Assembly: GCF_900142035.1 (NCBI RefSeq)
Contig: NZ_FQZI01000003.1
Coordinates: 62,001-126,000 of the forward strand
Length of the DNA: 64,000 nt
Direction: 5' to 3'
Origin: Flavobacterium terrae
Lineage (GTDB): Bacteria > Bacteroidota > Bacteroidia > Flavobacteriales > Flavobacteriaceae
A program made the translations under genes and the position numbers. Below, one piece after another: positions 1-9,126 of the stretch; the first letter of the stretch is position 1; each line of letters begins with the position of its first letter. The notes beneath the pieces were generated by a model. That model saw nothing but the letters and a program-made list of their open reading frames with translations. It was not told the origin of the DNA and did not search any database.

Positions 1-856
1 ATTTAGCCTTAGCTGCAATTACATCTACATCACTTAAAAACTCTTGGTACTGTATAAGAAGCGGTAAAAAAGGTCTTATAGAATTGGTGAGTGTTTTCAA
101 AATCTTAATGATTTCCTCTCGTTCTTCATATTCTAAATTAGCCAATTCTCTAGAGTAATGTAAAGTAGATTCGGGTTCTATGTAAGCAATACTTCCTGTT
201 TTTGAGCTACCTAAAATTGAACCTTTTACTTTTCGGCGATACATAGCTAAAACCGCTAAAACTCTACGATTTTCAACAACAGTTTCTTTGATTTCGTCTA
301 AGTATCCTAATCCGTTGTATTGACTTAAGGCCAATCCAAAGCTTTGATTTACTTTTCCTCGAACCGAGTTCATGTTTCTACGAATATCAAGTAAAGTTGG
401 TGTAGCATCATCTTTTACTTCTCCATATTTGTCTAACACACTATCGATAAGTTTAGTTATCTCTTTAGTAATTTCAATTTCACTAGATTTCAAATACAAA
501 GCAGGGTAGTAGTCTTGAAATTTTTTCAAGAATTGAAGTAAAATATTTGTGTTTTCAGAAATAGAATGGATTTTTTTGAAACTTTGTAATTCCAGAAAAC
601 TATCTTCTATACCTAAAAATTTTATTTCATTAGTTATTGGTTCAAACCCATGATTAGGCAAAGCGTTGTTATTGTCAAATGAGGCTCTATACTCAGAAGT
701 TTGTAGTAAAGCTTGCATCAATTCCTCTTGATTTTTAAAAGGTTTGATGTTTAATGTTTTTTCGTTACCAATTTCAGTAACACAAAGTTCTGAAATGGTT
801 TCTAAAACAGTTTGGAATTGTAAATCTTGTTGCGTTTTAGTATTTATTGAAATCAT
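1..856 (-). CDS. mutS2: MutS2-family protein, N-terminal part (gene runs off the left edge)
   Basis: Reading the minus strand from ATG at 856 gives 285 residues with no stop up to the window edge, so only the N-terminal part is present. It begins MISINTKTQQDLQF and contains a stretch (about residues 155-250) with RRNMNSVRGKVNQ, VENRRVLAVLAMYRR and SKTGSIAYIEP. That matches the core/lever region of MutS2, where a conserved Arg-rich helix precedes a GQTLFIEP-like segment. MutS2 proteins are MutS-related ATPases with a C-terminal Smr nuclease domain; they act in recombination suppression or on collided ribosomes. The ATPase and Smr parts lie outside the window. The gene is divergent from ung and has a good TAnnTTTG promoter box at 875-882. 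Confidence 0.85.
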   Translation of the reverse strand, partial: MISINTKTQQDLQFQTVLETISELCVTEIGNEKTLNIKPFKNQEELMQALLQTSEYRASFDNNNALPNHGFEPITNEIKFLGIEDSFLELQSFKKIHSISENTNILLQFLKKFQDYYPALYLKSSEIEITKEITKLIDSVLDKYGEVKDDATPTLLDIRRNMNSVRGKVNQSFGLALSQYNGLGYLDEIKETVVENRRVLAVLAMYRRKVKGSILGSSKTGSIAYIEPESTLHYSRELANLEYEEREEIIKILKTLTNSIRPFLPLLIQYQEFLSDVDVIAAKAK

Positions 857-874
857 TTTTATTTTGCAAAAGCC

Positions 875-923
875 CAAAGTTACAAAGATTCAAAGTAGCA
901 AAGAATCAAAGTGATTATATTTG
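875..923. promoter_or_regulatory. Divergent promoters of mutS2 and ung with a 5x8-bp CAAAG repeat
   Basis: Five CAAAG words at exact 8-nt spacing fill 875-914. On the minus strand the first gives TAACTTTG (882-875), a match to the Bacteroidetes TAnnTTTG -7 box, with further TTTG words upstream that can serve as the -33 element for mutS2. On the plus strand TATATTTG at 916-923 lies 17 nt before the ung start codon. Confidence 0.55.
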
Positions 924-939
924 TATAAAAAACAAATAA

Positions 940-1608
940 ATGCAATTAAATATTCATCCATCTTGGCAACCTTTTTTTGATTTGGAGACATCTAAGTCAT
1001 ATTTTACGGAACTTAATAAACAGGTTGATGAAGAATACCAAAATTTTATTTGTTTTCCTCCAAAAGATTTGATTTTTAATGCTTTTGACAAATGCTCCTT
1101 GCAAGAAGTAAAAGTGGTAATCATTGGTCAAGATCCTTATCATGGAGTAGGTGAGGCAAATGGTTTGTGTTTTTCGGTTAATGATGGTATTGCAATTCCC
1201 CCATCTTTAAAAAATATTTTAATTGAAATCAATAATGAATACGATCGAGTGTTTTTTTCAACTTCGGGAAATTTAGAACACTGGGCGAAACAAGGAGTTT
1301 TATTATTGAATGCTTCTTTAACAGTACGTAAAGATTTAGCCAATAGTCATAAGCATTTAAAGTGGAATGTTTTCACAGATTCAGTTATTCAATACATATC
1401 TGAAAATACTGAAAATGTTGTGTTCTTACTTTGGGGAAGTTTTGCTCAAAAAAAAGGAGCTAAAATCAATAGAGAAAAGCATTTGGTTCTAGAAAGTGGT
1501 CATCCTTCACCACTAAGTGCCAATAGAGGTTTTTGGTTTGGAAATAATCACTTTTTGAAAACGAATGAGTATTTGAAAAGTGTTAATAAAGAAATTATTG
1601 AGTGGTAG
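940..1608 (+). CDS. ung: Uracil-DNA glycosylase (family 1)
   Basis: This 222-residue protein removes uracil from DNA at the first step of base-excision repair in the cytoplasm. The family signature GQDPYHG is at residues 63-69 with the catalytic Asp65, and the minor-groove intercalation motif HPSPLSA starts at His188, where the flipped uracil is held. The aromatic residue that stacks on uracil lies in the GLCFSV segment at about residue 79. Length is normal for the family (about 220-230). The ATG at 940 follows a TATATTTG promoter box at 916-923, so the leader is very short. The stop codon directly abuts the stop of the convergent downstream gene with no spacer. Confidence 0.97.
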   Translation: MQLNIHPSWQPFFDLETSKSYFTELNKQVDEEYQNFICFPPKDLIFNAFDKCSLQEVKVVIIGQDPYHGVGEANGLCFSVNDGIAIPPSLKNILIEINNEYDRVFFSTSGNLEHWAKQGVLLLNASLTVRKDLANSHKHLKWNVFTDSVIQYISENTENVVFLLWGSFAQKKGAKINREKHLVLESGHPSPLSANRGFWFGNNHFLKTNEYLKSVNKEIIEW

Positions 1609-2553
1609 TTAATTATAAAGAGTCAACTCCCCAAGAATTTTTTCACTCATAAATTTTCCTCCAGGATAATATCCGGTATAATCTAGGTTCAGCCATATTT
1701 GACCATGTTCGTCAATATGATAATGAATGTCTTTGTTTTTGCTTTCTTCAACAAAAAGAACTTTTTTTATTAGAAAAATAATATTTTCTAAATCTCTTTT
1801 GTCTCCAATTAGCATTTCAGGATAGACATGCGCATCGGTATGTATAAGTCTAGGTGTTCCGCCTACAGCTTTAACACAAGCAGCCATAAGTACAGCATGA
1901 TCATCACAATCACCTGAAAAATGTTCTAATGTTTCTGAAGCTGATGCTATATAATTGTTCCCAATAGGATCACTAACATAATTCCATCTAGATTTTATTT
2001 CTTTAAATACAGCGAAGCATTGGATTGTGGTTCTATAATAGCTATAGCCTTTTAGTTTTTTAGCTTCAGCAAAATGCTTTGTAGTGGCAAGCAATGCGAA
2101 GTTTCTCACTTTTGGATTTTGAAAATCAATAGAGCGTATAATCTTTGTTTTATTTGGAAAAGGTAATAGTTTGCTAACGATTAGATCTTGAGGATGGGCA
2201 GAATCTCCCATAGTATACATCATTGATCTATAATCATCATAAACACGATAAAAACTATACTCGCCAAATATGGTACCGTAGGTGAGGAAAAGAATATATA
2301 CAAAAACAGAAATTAAAACTGTTTTTCTTAGTTTGAATAAAATAAACTGAAAAAGACCTAAGAGACCTAAGAATATTAGTATTCTATCAATGGGAACTTT
2401 GAGGTCTAATTCTTGAACATTTTGATGAATGATGATAAATACAGGAATTGTAAATAATATATTCAATAAAAAAATCACAATACTATCCCAAGGCTTTGGT
2501 AAAGAAAGCTTGTCTTTATAGGTGGTATAGTAATTTTTTAGGGCTGAAAACAT
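1609..2553 (-). CDS. Membrane-anchored transglutaminase-like protein
   Basis: The 314-residue protein starts with three hydrophobic segments (about residues 24-42, 57-74 and 79-93) followed by a soluble domain. That domain shows a transglutaminase/protease-like triad: Cys217 in SGDCDDHAVLMAA, His243 in TDAHVYPEM and Asp292 in WLNLDYTG. This Cys-His-Asp arrangement is typical of bacterial transglutaminase-like proteins, some of which are peptidases. The sequence gives no clue to the substrate. With three membrane passes the domain could face either side. The gene converges on ung with adjoining stop codons and no room for a terminator. The following gene on the same strand starts 27 nt further on. 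Confidence 0.75.
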   Translation of the reverse strand: MFSALKNYYTTYKDKLSLPKPWDSIVIFLLNILFTIPVFIIIHQNVQELDLKVPIDRILIFLGLLGLFQFILFKLRKTVLISVFVYILFLTYGTIFGEYSFYRVYDDYRSMMYTMGDSAHPQDLIVSKLLPFPNKTKIIRSIDFQNPKVRNFALLATTKHFAEAKKLKGYSYYRTTIQCFAVFKEIKSRWNYVSDPIGNNYIASASETLEHFSGDCDDHAVLMAACVKAVGGTPRLIHTDAHVYPEMLIGDKRDLENIIFLIKKVLFVEESKNKDIHYHIDEHGQIWLNLDYTGYYPGGKFMSEKILGELTLYN

Positions 2554-2580
2554 TTTTATTAAAACGATAAAAATAACGAA

Positions 2581-3426
2581 TTATTTAACTACCGCTTCAA
2601 AGGAAATTTTATTTTCAATTAAATTTAACTCATGTAGTTGATCTTGTACTTTTTCAAAAGTATTTTTATCTAATTTCTTTTGAGACCAACGAGTCAATTT
2701 TAACCATTCTTGTATATCTTTTAATTTTTGATTGTATCTAGAAGCAAGTGTTCTATCTATACTGGGGATTGATTTAAATTCAATGGTAGTATTATTTATA
2801 ATTTCTAGGATTAATTCAACAGTTGAAACATTTTTTTCTAAAAATTCATTTCTTACTGCAATTACAAAACATGGCCAGGGAGTAGGACAGTCGGCAATTT
2901 TTCTGAAAGTTCCATTGTCTACTAATGGTTTGGTCATGAATCTTTCCCACATAAAATAATCGGCACTATTGTTTTTTAGAGCTTCAACAGCTCCATCAAT
3001 GGTATTTACAATTTCAAATTTTAACTGAGATATATTCCAATTTTGCTGCTTCGCATTTACAAAACTCATTAAATGAGAACCTGAACCAATTCTTGAAATA
3101 GCAGATGTAGTATTTTCTAAATCAGTAAGTTGATTAAATTTAGAATTAGCATCAACATGAATTCCCCAGATTAATGGTGATTGTACATAAATCTGAACAA
3201 TTGATGAATTATTTCCTGCTGATATATCTTTAATAATACCCTCTGTAAGAATTACGGCAATATCAGTTTCGTTATTTCGAAGCATTTGACACATTTTTCC
3301 TGTTCCTTCCGCAACATCAGTCCATTGTAAATCAATCCCAACTTCGTCAAATTCTCCATTTTCAATACATAATTGCCAAGGCAAATTAAAATGTTCGGGT
3401 ACTCCTGCTATTTTTACAGTTTTCAT
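2581..3426 (-). CDS. Substrate-binding-protein-like protein without signal peptide
   Basis: The 281-residue product has the layout of a type II periplasmic binding protein of the nitrate/taurine/THI5-like class. It opens MKTVKIAGVPEHFNLPW, then GIDLQW, TDIAVILTEG near residue 55, ISRIGSGSHLMSF near residue 110 and the hinge-crossing DYFMWERF near residue 155. It has no signal peptide or lipobox and no permease or ATPase neighbours, so it is probably cytoplasmic, as some THI5-like ligand-binding proteins are. The ligand cannot be read from sequence. It lies 17 nt downstream of the GNAT pair on the same strand and may be co-transcribed. Confidence 0.65.
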   Translation of the reverse strand: MKTVKIAGVPEHFNLPWQLCIENGEFDEVGIDLQWTDVAEGTGKMCQMLRNNETDIAVILTEGIIKDISAGNNSSIVQIYVQSPLIWGIHVDANSKFNQLTDLENTTSAISRIGSGSHLMSFVNAKQQNWNISQLKFEIVNTIDGAVEALKNNSADYFMWERFMTKPLVDNGTFRKIADCPTPWPCFVIAVRNEFLEKNVSTVELILEIINNTTIEFKSIPSIDRTLASRYNQKLKDIQEWLKLTRWSQKKLDKNTFEKVQDQLHELNLIENKISFEAVVK

Positions 3427-3443
3427 TTTTAAACTTTGGATTA

Positions 3444-3968
3444 TTATTTTTTAGCTTGCCACCAATTCCATTTTACGCCATCTTCGGCAGTGTATTCTTC
3501 CATGAAATTAAAGCCAACTTTCTTCAGCACTTGATTTGAAGCGCTATTTTCATAGTGTGTATATGCGTTCAGATTATCTACTTTCATTTCGTTTAAACCA
3601 TAGTCTACCCAAAATTTTGTAGCTTCAGTTGCGTAACCTTTATTCCAAAATCTTTCATCAAGTCTATAACCATAATCAAAGAAATTAGTATTACCGTTTT
3701 CAACATGATCGTCTACAAATTTGATTCCCGTCCACCCAATAAAATCACCAGAATCTTTTAGAATAGTAGCAAAACGACCAATATGGTTTCTATTGTATTG
3801 GTCATTTACATAATTAATAACTTTTATTACCTCGTCAATTTCTTGAACTGGTTTTTGCCATAAATATTTATGAACAGAAGGATTTTTGTCCATTATAAAC
3901 ATTGCTTCTGCATCGCTAAGTTCAAGTGGTCTGAGAATTAGACGTTCTGTTTCAAATTTTAGATTCAT
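3444..3968 (-). CDS. GNAT acetyltransferase, RimJ/RimL type (copy 1)
   Basis: A 174-residue GNAT-fold N-acetyltransferase using acetyl-CoA. It opens with FETERLILRPLELSDAEAM, typical of the RimJ/RimL group, and carries the acetyl-CoA-binding segment around GYRLDERFWNKGYATEA (residues about 100-117) followed by ENSASNQVLKKVGF (about 142-155), the usual motif before the last strands. The acceptor is unknown: members acetylate ribosomal proteins, antibiotics or small amines. Its start overlaps the end of the next acetyltransferase by 17 nt. The two share motifs and order, so they look like a tandem duplication. Confidence 0.85.
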   Translation of the reverse strand: MNLKFETERLILRPLELSDAEAMFIMDKNPSVHKYLWQKPVQEIDEVIKVINYVNDQYNRNHIGRFATILKDSGDFIGWTGIKFVDDHVENGNTNFFDYGYRLDERFWNKGYATEATKFWVDYGLNEMKVDNLNAYTHYENSASNQVLKKVGFNFMEEYTAEDGVKWNWWQAKK

Positions 3969-4479
3969 GTTTGTTTTCTAATTGATACCAATTGTGTAAA
4001 GTGTTATTTACTAAGTAAGAATTAATGAATTGAAACCCTAATAGCTTAAGTAAATTGTTTGATGGAATATTTTCAGTTTCGGCACAAGCGTGGATTATTT
4101 TAAGTTGCATTTTGTTGAAACCATATTCAATCCATGCCGAAGCTGCTTCTTTTGCGTAACCTTTTCTCCAATATTCTTTAGAAAGACGATATCCGATGTC
4201 ATAAAAATTTGCATAACCATTTTCTTCATTAGCTCTAAACTTCAGACCTGAAAACCCAATTAACTTGTTGTTTTCTTTTAGAATAACTCCAAATCTACCA
4301 ATACCATTTTTTACGTATTCTGCTCTTATTTTTTTAATATAATTTTCAACATCCAACTTGTTAAGTAAAGGATTTCTCAAATACCTATTCACATTTGGAT
4401 TGTTATTCATTTCAAAGAAATCGTCAATATCTTTGATCTCTAAGGGGCGAAGTATTAGACGTTCTGTTTCAAGAATCAC
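3952..4479 (-). CDS. GNAT acetyltransferase, RimJ/RimL type (copy 2)
   Basis: The 175-residue paralogue of the downstream gene has the same sequence of motifs: LETERLILRPLEIKD at the start, then GYRLSKEYWRKGYAKEAA near residues 98-115 and NIPSNNLLKLLGF near 143-155. The start codon is GTG at 4479; no ATG nearby would include the first conserved strand. It lies 1 nt from the end of a small membrane-protein ORF on the same strand. Substrate unknown; function is inferred from the fold. Confidence 0.83.
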   Translation of the reverse strand: MILETERLILRPLEIKDIDDFFEMNNNPNVNRYLRNPLLNKLDVENYIKKIRAEYVKNGIGRFGVILKENNKLIGFSGLKFRANEENGYANFYDIGYRLSKEYWRKGYAKEAASAWIEYGFNKMQLKIIHACAETENIPSNNLLKLLGFQFINSYLVNNTLHNWYQLENKHESKI

Positions 4480-4480
4480 T

Positions 4481-4660
4481 TTACTTTATTTTTTTTAAAT
4501 CTCTAATTGTAAAAATCATAGAAGCAATAAGTAGAATATTGGATACTATACCTGAATAATTATTTTTACTTAAATCATTAAAATCTAAATTAATGATATT
4601 AATAATCATTAATAAAAAACTAACAATTAAAATTAGATAAGCAGCATTTATTCTTTTCAT
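4481..4660 (-). CDS. Small two-helix membrane protein
   Basis: A 59-residue ORF reading MKRINAAYLILIVSFLLMII at its start. It has two hydrophobic stretches (about residues 7-23 and 37-52) with a polar NDLSKNNYSG turn between them and a basic tail RDLKKIK, so it is a plausible two-pass small membrane protein. It begins 3 nt after the nucleoside phosphorylase stop and ends 1 nt before the GTG of the acetyltransferase. This tight packing supports its being a real gene in one transcript. I do not recognise a family. Confidence 0.55.
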   Translation of the reverse strand: MKRINAAYLILIVSFLLMIINIINLDFNDLSKNNYSGIVSNILLIASMIFTIRDLKKIK

Positions 4661-4663
4661 ACT

Positions 4664-5536
4664 TTATTCTGTTAGCTTTTTCAATGTATAAGCAATTAAT
4701 TCATCAACTGCCTTGTAAGGATCTGAACTAAAAGTACCATTTGCACGATTAGCAATGATGGCATTTAATGATAATGTTTCATGGCCTAATAATTTTCCAA
4801 GACCATAAATAGCGGCAGTTTCCATTTCAAGATTAGTCATTTGAGTACCGTTGAAATTGAAAGCATCCATTTTGCTATTTAAGTTTTCATCCTGGATGTT
4901 TAAACGTAATACACGACCTTGAGGTCCGTAGAATCCACCAGCAGTACCTGTAAAACCTTTATGAATTTGATCACTTTCTATAAATTTTTCTAATTTTTCT
5001 GAACAAGCTACAACATACGGTCTTCCTTTGCGTAAGTCCCAATTTGTTTGCGATATGAAAACTTCTTCAATATCTTTTTCAGAAATATCATCAATCAAAT
5101 ACGATCGTAACATATTGTCTAGGCCTAAACCATATTTAGACATTACAAAACTATCAACCGGAATATCTGCTTGCAGAGATCCTGAAGTTCCAATACGTAT
5201 AATATTCAATTTTGTTAATGTTTCTTTTGGTTGACGCGTTTCTAAATCGATGTTTACTAAAGCATCAAGTTCATTCATCACAATATCAATATTATCAGGG
5301 CCAATTCCTGTTGACATTACAGTGATGCGCTTTCCTTTTAGTGTTCCTGTTTGTGTTTTAAACTCTCTTTTTTGAGTAGAGAATTCAACTGAGTCGAAGA
5401 ATTTTGTGATTTTTTCTACTCTATTTTGATCACCTACAAAAATTATATCATGTGCAATATGCTCTGGTTTCAGATTTAAGTGATATACACTTCCATCAGG
5501 GTTCAGAATTAATTCTGAAGATTTTATTTCACTCAT
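4664..5536 (-). CDS. udp: Nucleoside phosphorylase, uridine phosphorylase type
   Basis: The 290-residue enzyme belongs to the PNP_UDP_1 phosphorylases, which split a nucleoside with phosphate into base and ribose-1-phosphate for pyrimidine salvage. The phosphate-loop region reads IRIGTSGSLQADIPVDS at about residues 110-126, the substrate site shows STGIGPDNIDIVMNEL at about 75-90, and the sugar-binding segment is TNLEMETAAIYGLGKLLG at about 235-250. The closing segment ANRANGTFSS is typical of uridine phosphorylase-like members of Bacteroidetes. Purine specificity cannot be fully excluded. It is 11 nt downstream of the SUI1-like gene. Confidence 0.85.
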   Translation of the reverse strand: MSEIKSSELILNPDGSVYHLNLKPEHIAHDIIFVGDQNRVEKITKFFDSVEFSTQKREFKTQTGTLKGKRITVMSTGIGPDNIDIVMNELDALVNIDLETRQPKETLTKLNIIRIGTSGSLQADIPVDSFVMSKYGLGLDNMLRSYLIDDISEKDIEEVFISQTNWDLRKGRPYVVACSEKLEKFIESDQIHKGFTGTAGGFYGPQGRVLRLNIQDENLNSKMDAFNFNGTQMTNLEMETAAIYGLGKLLGHETLSLNAIIANRANGTFSSDPYKAVDELIAYTLKKLTE

Positions 5537-5547
5537 TTTATAAATAT

Positions 5548-5880
5548 TTATCCGCCTACGCGTTTTACTTTAAATCCTTTTTCTTTTAAAATTGTCATAA
5601 TCTTGTCACGATAATCACCTTGAATAATGATTTCTCCGTCTTTAAAACTACCGCCGACAGCTAGTTTGTTTTTAATTTCTTTGGCTAATAATTTAAAATC
5701 TTCGTCTTCACCTTCATATCCTGCGATAATTGTGGTTGGTTTTCCTTTTCTTTTTTCATACTTACAAATCATAGGTTCTTTTTGAACATATAACTCGTGT
5801 TCTGTTTCTTCTATTTCTTCAGGTTCATTAGAAGGAATATGATCAGGGAATAAGTTTTTTAATTGGTCTTGTAAATCCAT
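5548..5880 (-). CDS. SUI1/eIF1-like translation factor (YciH type)
   Basis: The 110-residue protein has an acidic N-terminal half (residues 1-45) and a C-terminal SUI1 domain with RKGKPTTIIAGYEG, LAKEIKNKLAVGGSFKDGEI and GDYRDKIMTILKEKGFKVKRVGG. This order is diagnostic of the bacterial YciH/eIF1 family, which influences start-codon discrimination. Length is normal. It heads a compact minus-strand cluster with the nucleoside phosphorylase; the gap is 11 nt. Confidence 0.9.
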   Translation of the reverse strand: MDLQDQLKNLFPDHIPSNEPEEIEETEHELYVQKEPMICKYEKRKGKPTTIIAGYEGEDEDFKLLAKEIKNKLAVGGSFKDGEIIIQGDYRDKIMTILKEKGFKVKRVGG

Positions 5881-5894
5881 GTCTGTAAAATTAC

Positions 5895-5943
5895 AAAAAA
5901 AGAAAAAATCCCAAATTCCAATATTTCATGGAACTTGGAATTT
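5895..5943 (-). terminator. Rho-independent terminator of the dioxygenase gene
   Basis: AAATTCCAA (5913-5921) pairs with TTGGAATTT (5935-5943). Read on the minus strand, the hairpin is followed by a run of T interrupted by one C, just after the 5961-6914 gene. Confidence 0.7.
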
Positions 5944-5960
5944 TATATAATATAATAGAA

Positions 5961-6914
5961 TTACTTCTTAATTAATCCTAAATCAACTAAACGTTCATAT
6001 AAGAATTCCCCAGCTGTAATATCTTCATATAATTTAGGGTTATTCTCATCAATACATTCAGGTAAACAGTTAAGTGACATGTCACTTACTGGATGCATAA
6101 AGAAAGGAATTGAGTAACGAGAAGTTCCCCATAATTCTCTAGGTGGGTTTACCACTTGGTGAATGGTTGATTTTAATTTATTATTTGTGTGACGAGATAA
6201 CATATCTCCCACATTAATCACTAATTCGTCTGGTTCTGCAATAGCATCAATCCATTGTCCATCATGATTTTGAACTTGCAATCCTTTTCCTTGAGCTCCC
6301 ATTAATAAGGTAATCAAGTTAATGTCACCATGAGCAGCAGCTCTTACGGCTCCATCTTCAGGTTCACTAGTAATAGGAGGGTAGTGAATTGGTCTTAAAA
6401 TACTGTTTCCATGATTAGCATATTGATCAAAATAAAACTCATCAAGTCCAATGTAAAGTGCTAAAGCTCTTAAAACATAAATACCTGTTTTTTCAAGCAT
6501 TTGATAAGCTTCTTTTCCTACTTCATTAAAATGAGGTAATTCTTCCACAGTAACATTGGCAGGATATTCTGATGCATATTTAGAATCGGCATCAACATAT
6601 TGGCCAAAATGCCAAAATTCTTTTAAATCTCCGGCTGAACGACCTTTAGCATGTTCTTTTCCAAAAGAAATGTAGCCTCTTTGTCCTCCAATTCCTGGAA
6701 TTTCGTATTTCTCTTTAACTTCAAGTGGAAGTGAAAAGAAGTTACGAACTTCTGAATATAAGTCTTCAACTAATTTGTCATCTAAAAAATGACCTTTTAA
6801 TGCTACGAAGCCTATTTCTTCGTATGCTTTTCCGATTTCATTTACAAATTTTTGTTTACGTACCGGGTCACCCGATAGGAAATCACGTAAGTCAACACTT
6901 GGAATGTTTTGCAT
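5961..6914 (-). CDS. 2-oxoglutarate/Fe(II)-dependent dioxygenase, isopenicillin N synthase family
   Basis: This 317-residue protein starts with NIPSVDLRDFLSGD, the usual start of the DIOX_N domain, and has the jelly-roll iron site: AAHGDINLITLLMGAQ (about residue 189, HxD), THQ-type third ligand in LKSTIHQVVNP (about 245) and the 2OG-binding Arg in SRYSIPFF (about 258). The family includes plant hormone and antibiotic enzymes, and in bacteria many uncharacterised soluble hydroxylases; the substrate here is unknown. On the minus strand it has its own TACATTTG promoter box (plus coordinates 6966-6973) and a terminator. Confidence 0.88.
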   Translation of the reverse strand: MQNIPSVDLRDFLSGDPVRKQKFVNEIGKAYEEIGFVALKGHFLDDKLVEDLYSEVRNFFSLPLEVKEKYEIPGIGGQRGYISFGKEHAKGRSAGDLKEFWHFGQYVDADSKYASEYPANVTVEELPHFNEVGKEAYQMLEKTGIYVLRALALYIGLDEFYFDQYANHGNSILRPIHYPPITSEPEDGAVRAAAHGDINLITLLMGAQGKGLQVQNHDGQWIDAIAEPDELVINVGDMLSRHTNNKLKSTIHQVVNPPRELWGTSRYSIPFFMHPVSDMSLNCLPECIDENNPKLYEDITAGEFLYERLVDLGLIKK

Positions 6915-6965
6915 TGTACTTAGTTTTTGTTAATAACTTAATTTCAAGGGAATGCCTTGATTTTA

Positions 6966-6973
6966 CAAATGTA
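6966..6973 (-). promoter_or_regulatory. Promoter -7 box of the dioxygenase gene
   Basis: CAAATGTA on the plus strand reads TACATTTG on the minus strand, an exact TAnnTTTG box about 50 nt before the start codon of the 5961-6914 gene. A TTTG (7001-6998) lies upstream at slightly long spacing. Confidence 0.5.
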
Positions 6974-7057
6974 TATATAAATTTAAATATTTAATTTCAA
7001 AAGTTATTAACATTTTAAAAAAATATAACAAAGCAAAGAGTTTCTGTTATTTTTTAT

Positions 7058-7065
7058 TAATTTTG
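7058..7065 (+). promoter_or_regulatory. Promoter -7 box of the E1 dehydrogenase gene
   Basis: TAATTTTG matches TAnnTTTG and lies 26 nt before the ATG at 7092. No clear -33 TTTG is visible at the usual distance. Confidence 0.45.
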
Positions 7066-7091
7066 AAATCGATTTAAAAAACCATTTAGTA

Positions 7092-9068
7092 ATGAATTTC
7101 GAAAGAAGGAACTTAACCAACGAACAGCTTTTAGATTTATATAAAAAGTTATTAAAACCTAGATTAATTGAAGAAAAAATGTTGATCCTTATCCGTCAAG
7201 GAAAAGTTTCTAAATGGTTTTCAGGAATTGGTCAAGAAGCAATATCTGTAGGTATTACATCCGTTTTAGATAAAGACGAATATATTTTACCAATGCACCG
7301 TAACTTAGGTGTCTTTACAACAAGAGAAATTCCATTACATCGTCTATTTTCTCAATGGCAAGGAAAAAGAAATGGATTTACAAAAGGACGCGATCGTTCA
7401 TTCCATTTTGGAACTCAAGAATATAATATTATAGGAATGATTTCACATTTGGGTCCGCAGCTAGGAATAGCTGACGGAATCGCATTAGCCAATAAACTAA
7501 AACAAAACGGAAAAGTTACTGCTGTATTTACAGGAGAAGGTGCAACTTCGGAAGGAGATTTCCATGAGGCATTAAATGTTGCTTCTGTATGGGATTTACC
7601 AGTTTTATTTGTGATTGAAAATAATGGTTACGGATTGTCGACGCCAACTAACGAGCAATATCGTTGTAAGCAATTAGCTGATAGAGGTGTAGGTTACGGA
7701 ATGGAAAGTCACGTAGTTGATGGTAATAATATTTTAGATGTTTATAATTTAATATCAGAATTAAAAGCCTCTATGATTGAAAATCCACGTCCGGTTTTAC
7801 TTGAGTTTATGACTTTCCGTATGCGTGGTCATGAAGAGGCTAGTGGAACAAAGTACGTTCCTCAAGAGTTAATGGACATGTGGGCAATTAAAGATCCCGT
7901 TGAGAATTACAGAAATTATTTGAAAGCTACGGCCGTTTTATCTGATGAAGAAGATGAAGCTATTCGCGCTGAAATTAAAAAAGAGATTGACACTGATTGG
8001 GCAAAAGTGCAAGAGGAACCTGCTATTGTTGCAGATTTAGATGAAGAATTGAACGATGTATATTGCCCATGGGAATATGAGCAAATTGACCATTTTGATG
8101 AATTTGAAAACATCCGTGTGATTGATGCTATTTCGCAAGGATTAAGTCAATCTATGGAACGTCATCCTAACTTAGTGATTATGGGGCAAGATATTGCCGA
8201 ATATGGAGGTGCTTTTAAAATCACTGATGGATTTGTAGATAAGTTTGGTAAAGACCGAGTTCGTAATACACCAATTTGCGAAAGCGTAATTGTTTCTGCT
8301 GCTAATGGATTATCTATTAATGGTCATAAAGCTGTAGTTGAAATGCAGTTTGCTGATTTTGTGTCGACTGGTTTCAATCCAATTGTTAACTTATTAGCAA
8401 AGCAACACTACCGTTGGCAAGAGAAATCAGATGTGGTAGTGCGTATGCCTTGTGGAGGTGGTACTCAAGCAGGACCTTTTCATTCGCAAACCAATGAAGC
8501 TTGGTTCACTAAAACTCCTGGATTAAAAGTGGTTTATCCAGCATTTCCGTATGATGCTAAAGGATTATTAAATACAGCGATTAATGATCCAAATCCTGTT
8601 ATGTTCTTTGAACATAAACAATTGTATCGTAGTGTTTATCAGGATGTGCCTAAAGATTATTACACTTTGCCACTAGGTAAAGCTTCATTGCTTAAAGAAG
8701 GTAACGATGTAACTATTATTTCTTTTGGAGCTGGAGTACACTGGGCATTGGAAACATTGGCTAAAAATCAAGAAATTTCTGCTGATTTGTTAGACTTACG
8801 TTCATTGCAACCATTAGACTGGGAAGCAATCTATGCTTCAGTTAAAAAGACGAGTAGAGTTATTATCCTTCAAGAAGATACTTTATTTGGTGGAGTGGCA
8901 AGTGATATTTCGTCAATGATTATGGAAAATTGTTTTGAATATTTAGATGCTCCAGTAAAACGAGTAGGAAGTTTAGAATCTGCAATTCCATTTATGAAAT
9001 CGCTAGAAGATCAATATTTACCAAAACAGCGTTTTGAAACTGAATTGTTAGAATTATTAAAATACTAA
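7092..9068 (+). CDS. Fused alpha/beta E1 component of a 2-oxoacid dehydrogenase
   Basis: The 658-residue enzyme joins two normally separate E1 subunits. Residues 1-330 are the alpha part with the thiamine-diphosphate motif ([16 protein letters not shown] to [10 protein letters not shown], about 149-185) and the phosphorylation-loop region [11 protein letters not shown]. Residues 345-658 are the transketolase-like beta part with [24 protein letters not shown] TPICESV and the Glu-containing EMQFADF. E1 decarboxylates branched-chain 2-oxoacids or pyruvate and passes the acyl group to the lipoyl domain of E2. Fused E1 proteins of this kind are common in Bacteroidetes and usually annotated as branched-chain. 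E2 and E3 are not nearby. A strong terminator follows at once, so it is monocistronic. Confidence 0.9.
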   Translation: MNFERRNLTNEQLLDLYKKLLKPRLIEEKMLILIRQGKVSKWFSGIGQEAISVGITSVLDKDEYILPMHRNLGVFTTREIPLHRLFSQWQGKRNGFTKGRDRSFHFGTQEYNIIGMISHLGPQLGIADGIALANKLKQNGKVTAVFTGEGATSEGDFHEALNVASVWDLPVLFVIENNGYGLSTPTNEQYRCKQLADRGVGYGMESHVVDGNNILDVYNLISELKASMIENPRPVLLEFMTFRMRGHEEASGTKYVPQELMDMWAIKDPVENYRNYLKATAVLSDEEDEAIRAEIKKEIDTDWAKVQEEPAIVADLDEELNDVYCPWEYEQIDHFDEFENIRVIDAISQGLSQSMERHPNLVIMGQDIAEYGGAFKITDGFVDKFGKDRVRNTPICESVIVSAANGLSINGHKAVVEMQFADFVSTGFNPIVNLLAKQHYRWQEKSDVVVRMPCGGGTQAGPFHSQTNEAWFTKTPGLKVVYPAFPYDAKGLLNTAINDPNPVMFFEHKQLYRSVYQDVPKDYYTLPLGKASLLKEGNDVTIISFGAGVHWALETLAKNQEISADLLDLRSLQPLDWEAIYASVKKTSRVIILQEDTLFGGVASDISSMIMENCFEYLDAPVKRVGSLESAIPFMKSLEDQYLPKQRFETELLELLKY

Positions 9069-9071
9069 GTT

Positions 9072-9102
9072 AAAAATCCCCAGTATAAACTGGGGATTTT
9101 TT
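9072..9102 (+). terminator. Terminator after the E1 gene
   Basis: AAAAATCCCCAG pairs with CTGGGGATTTTTT around a TATAAA-like loop, giving a GC-rich stem and a T run directly after the stop codon. Confidence 0.9.
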
Positions 9103-9126
9103 ATAAAGAGGTTAAGTTTTAAAACT

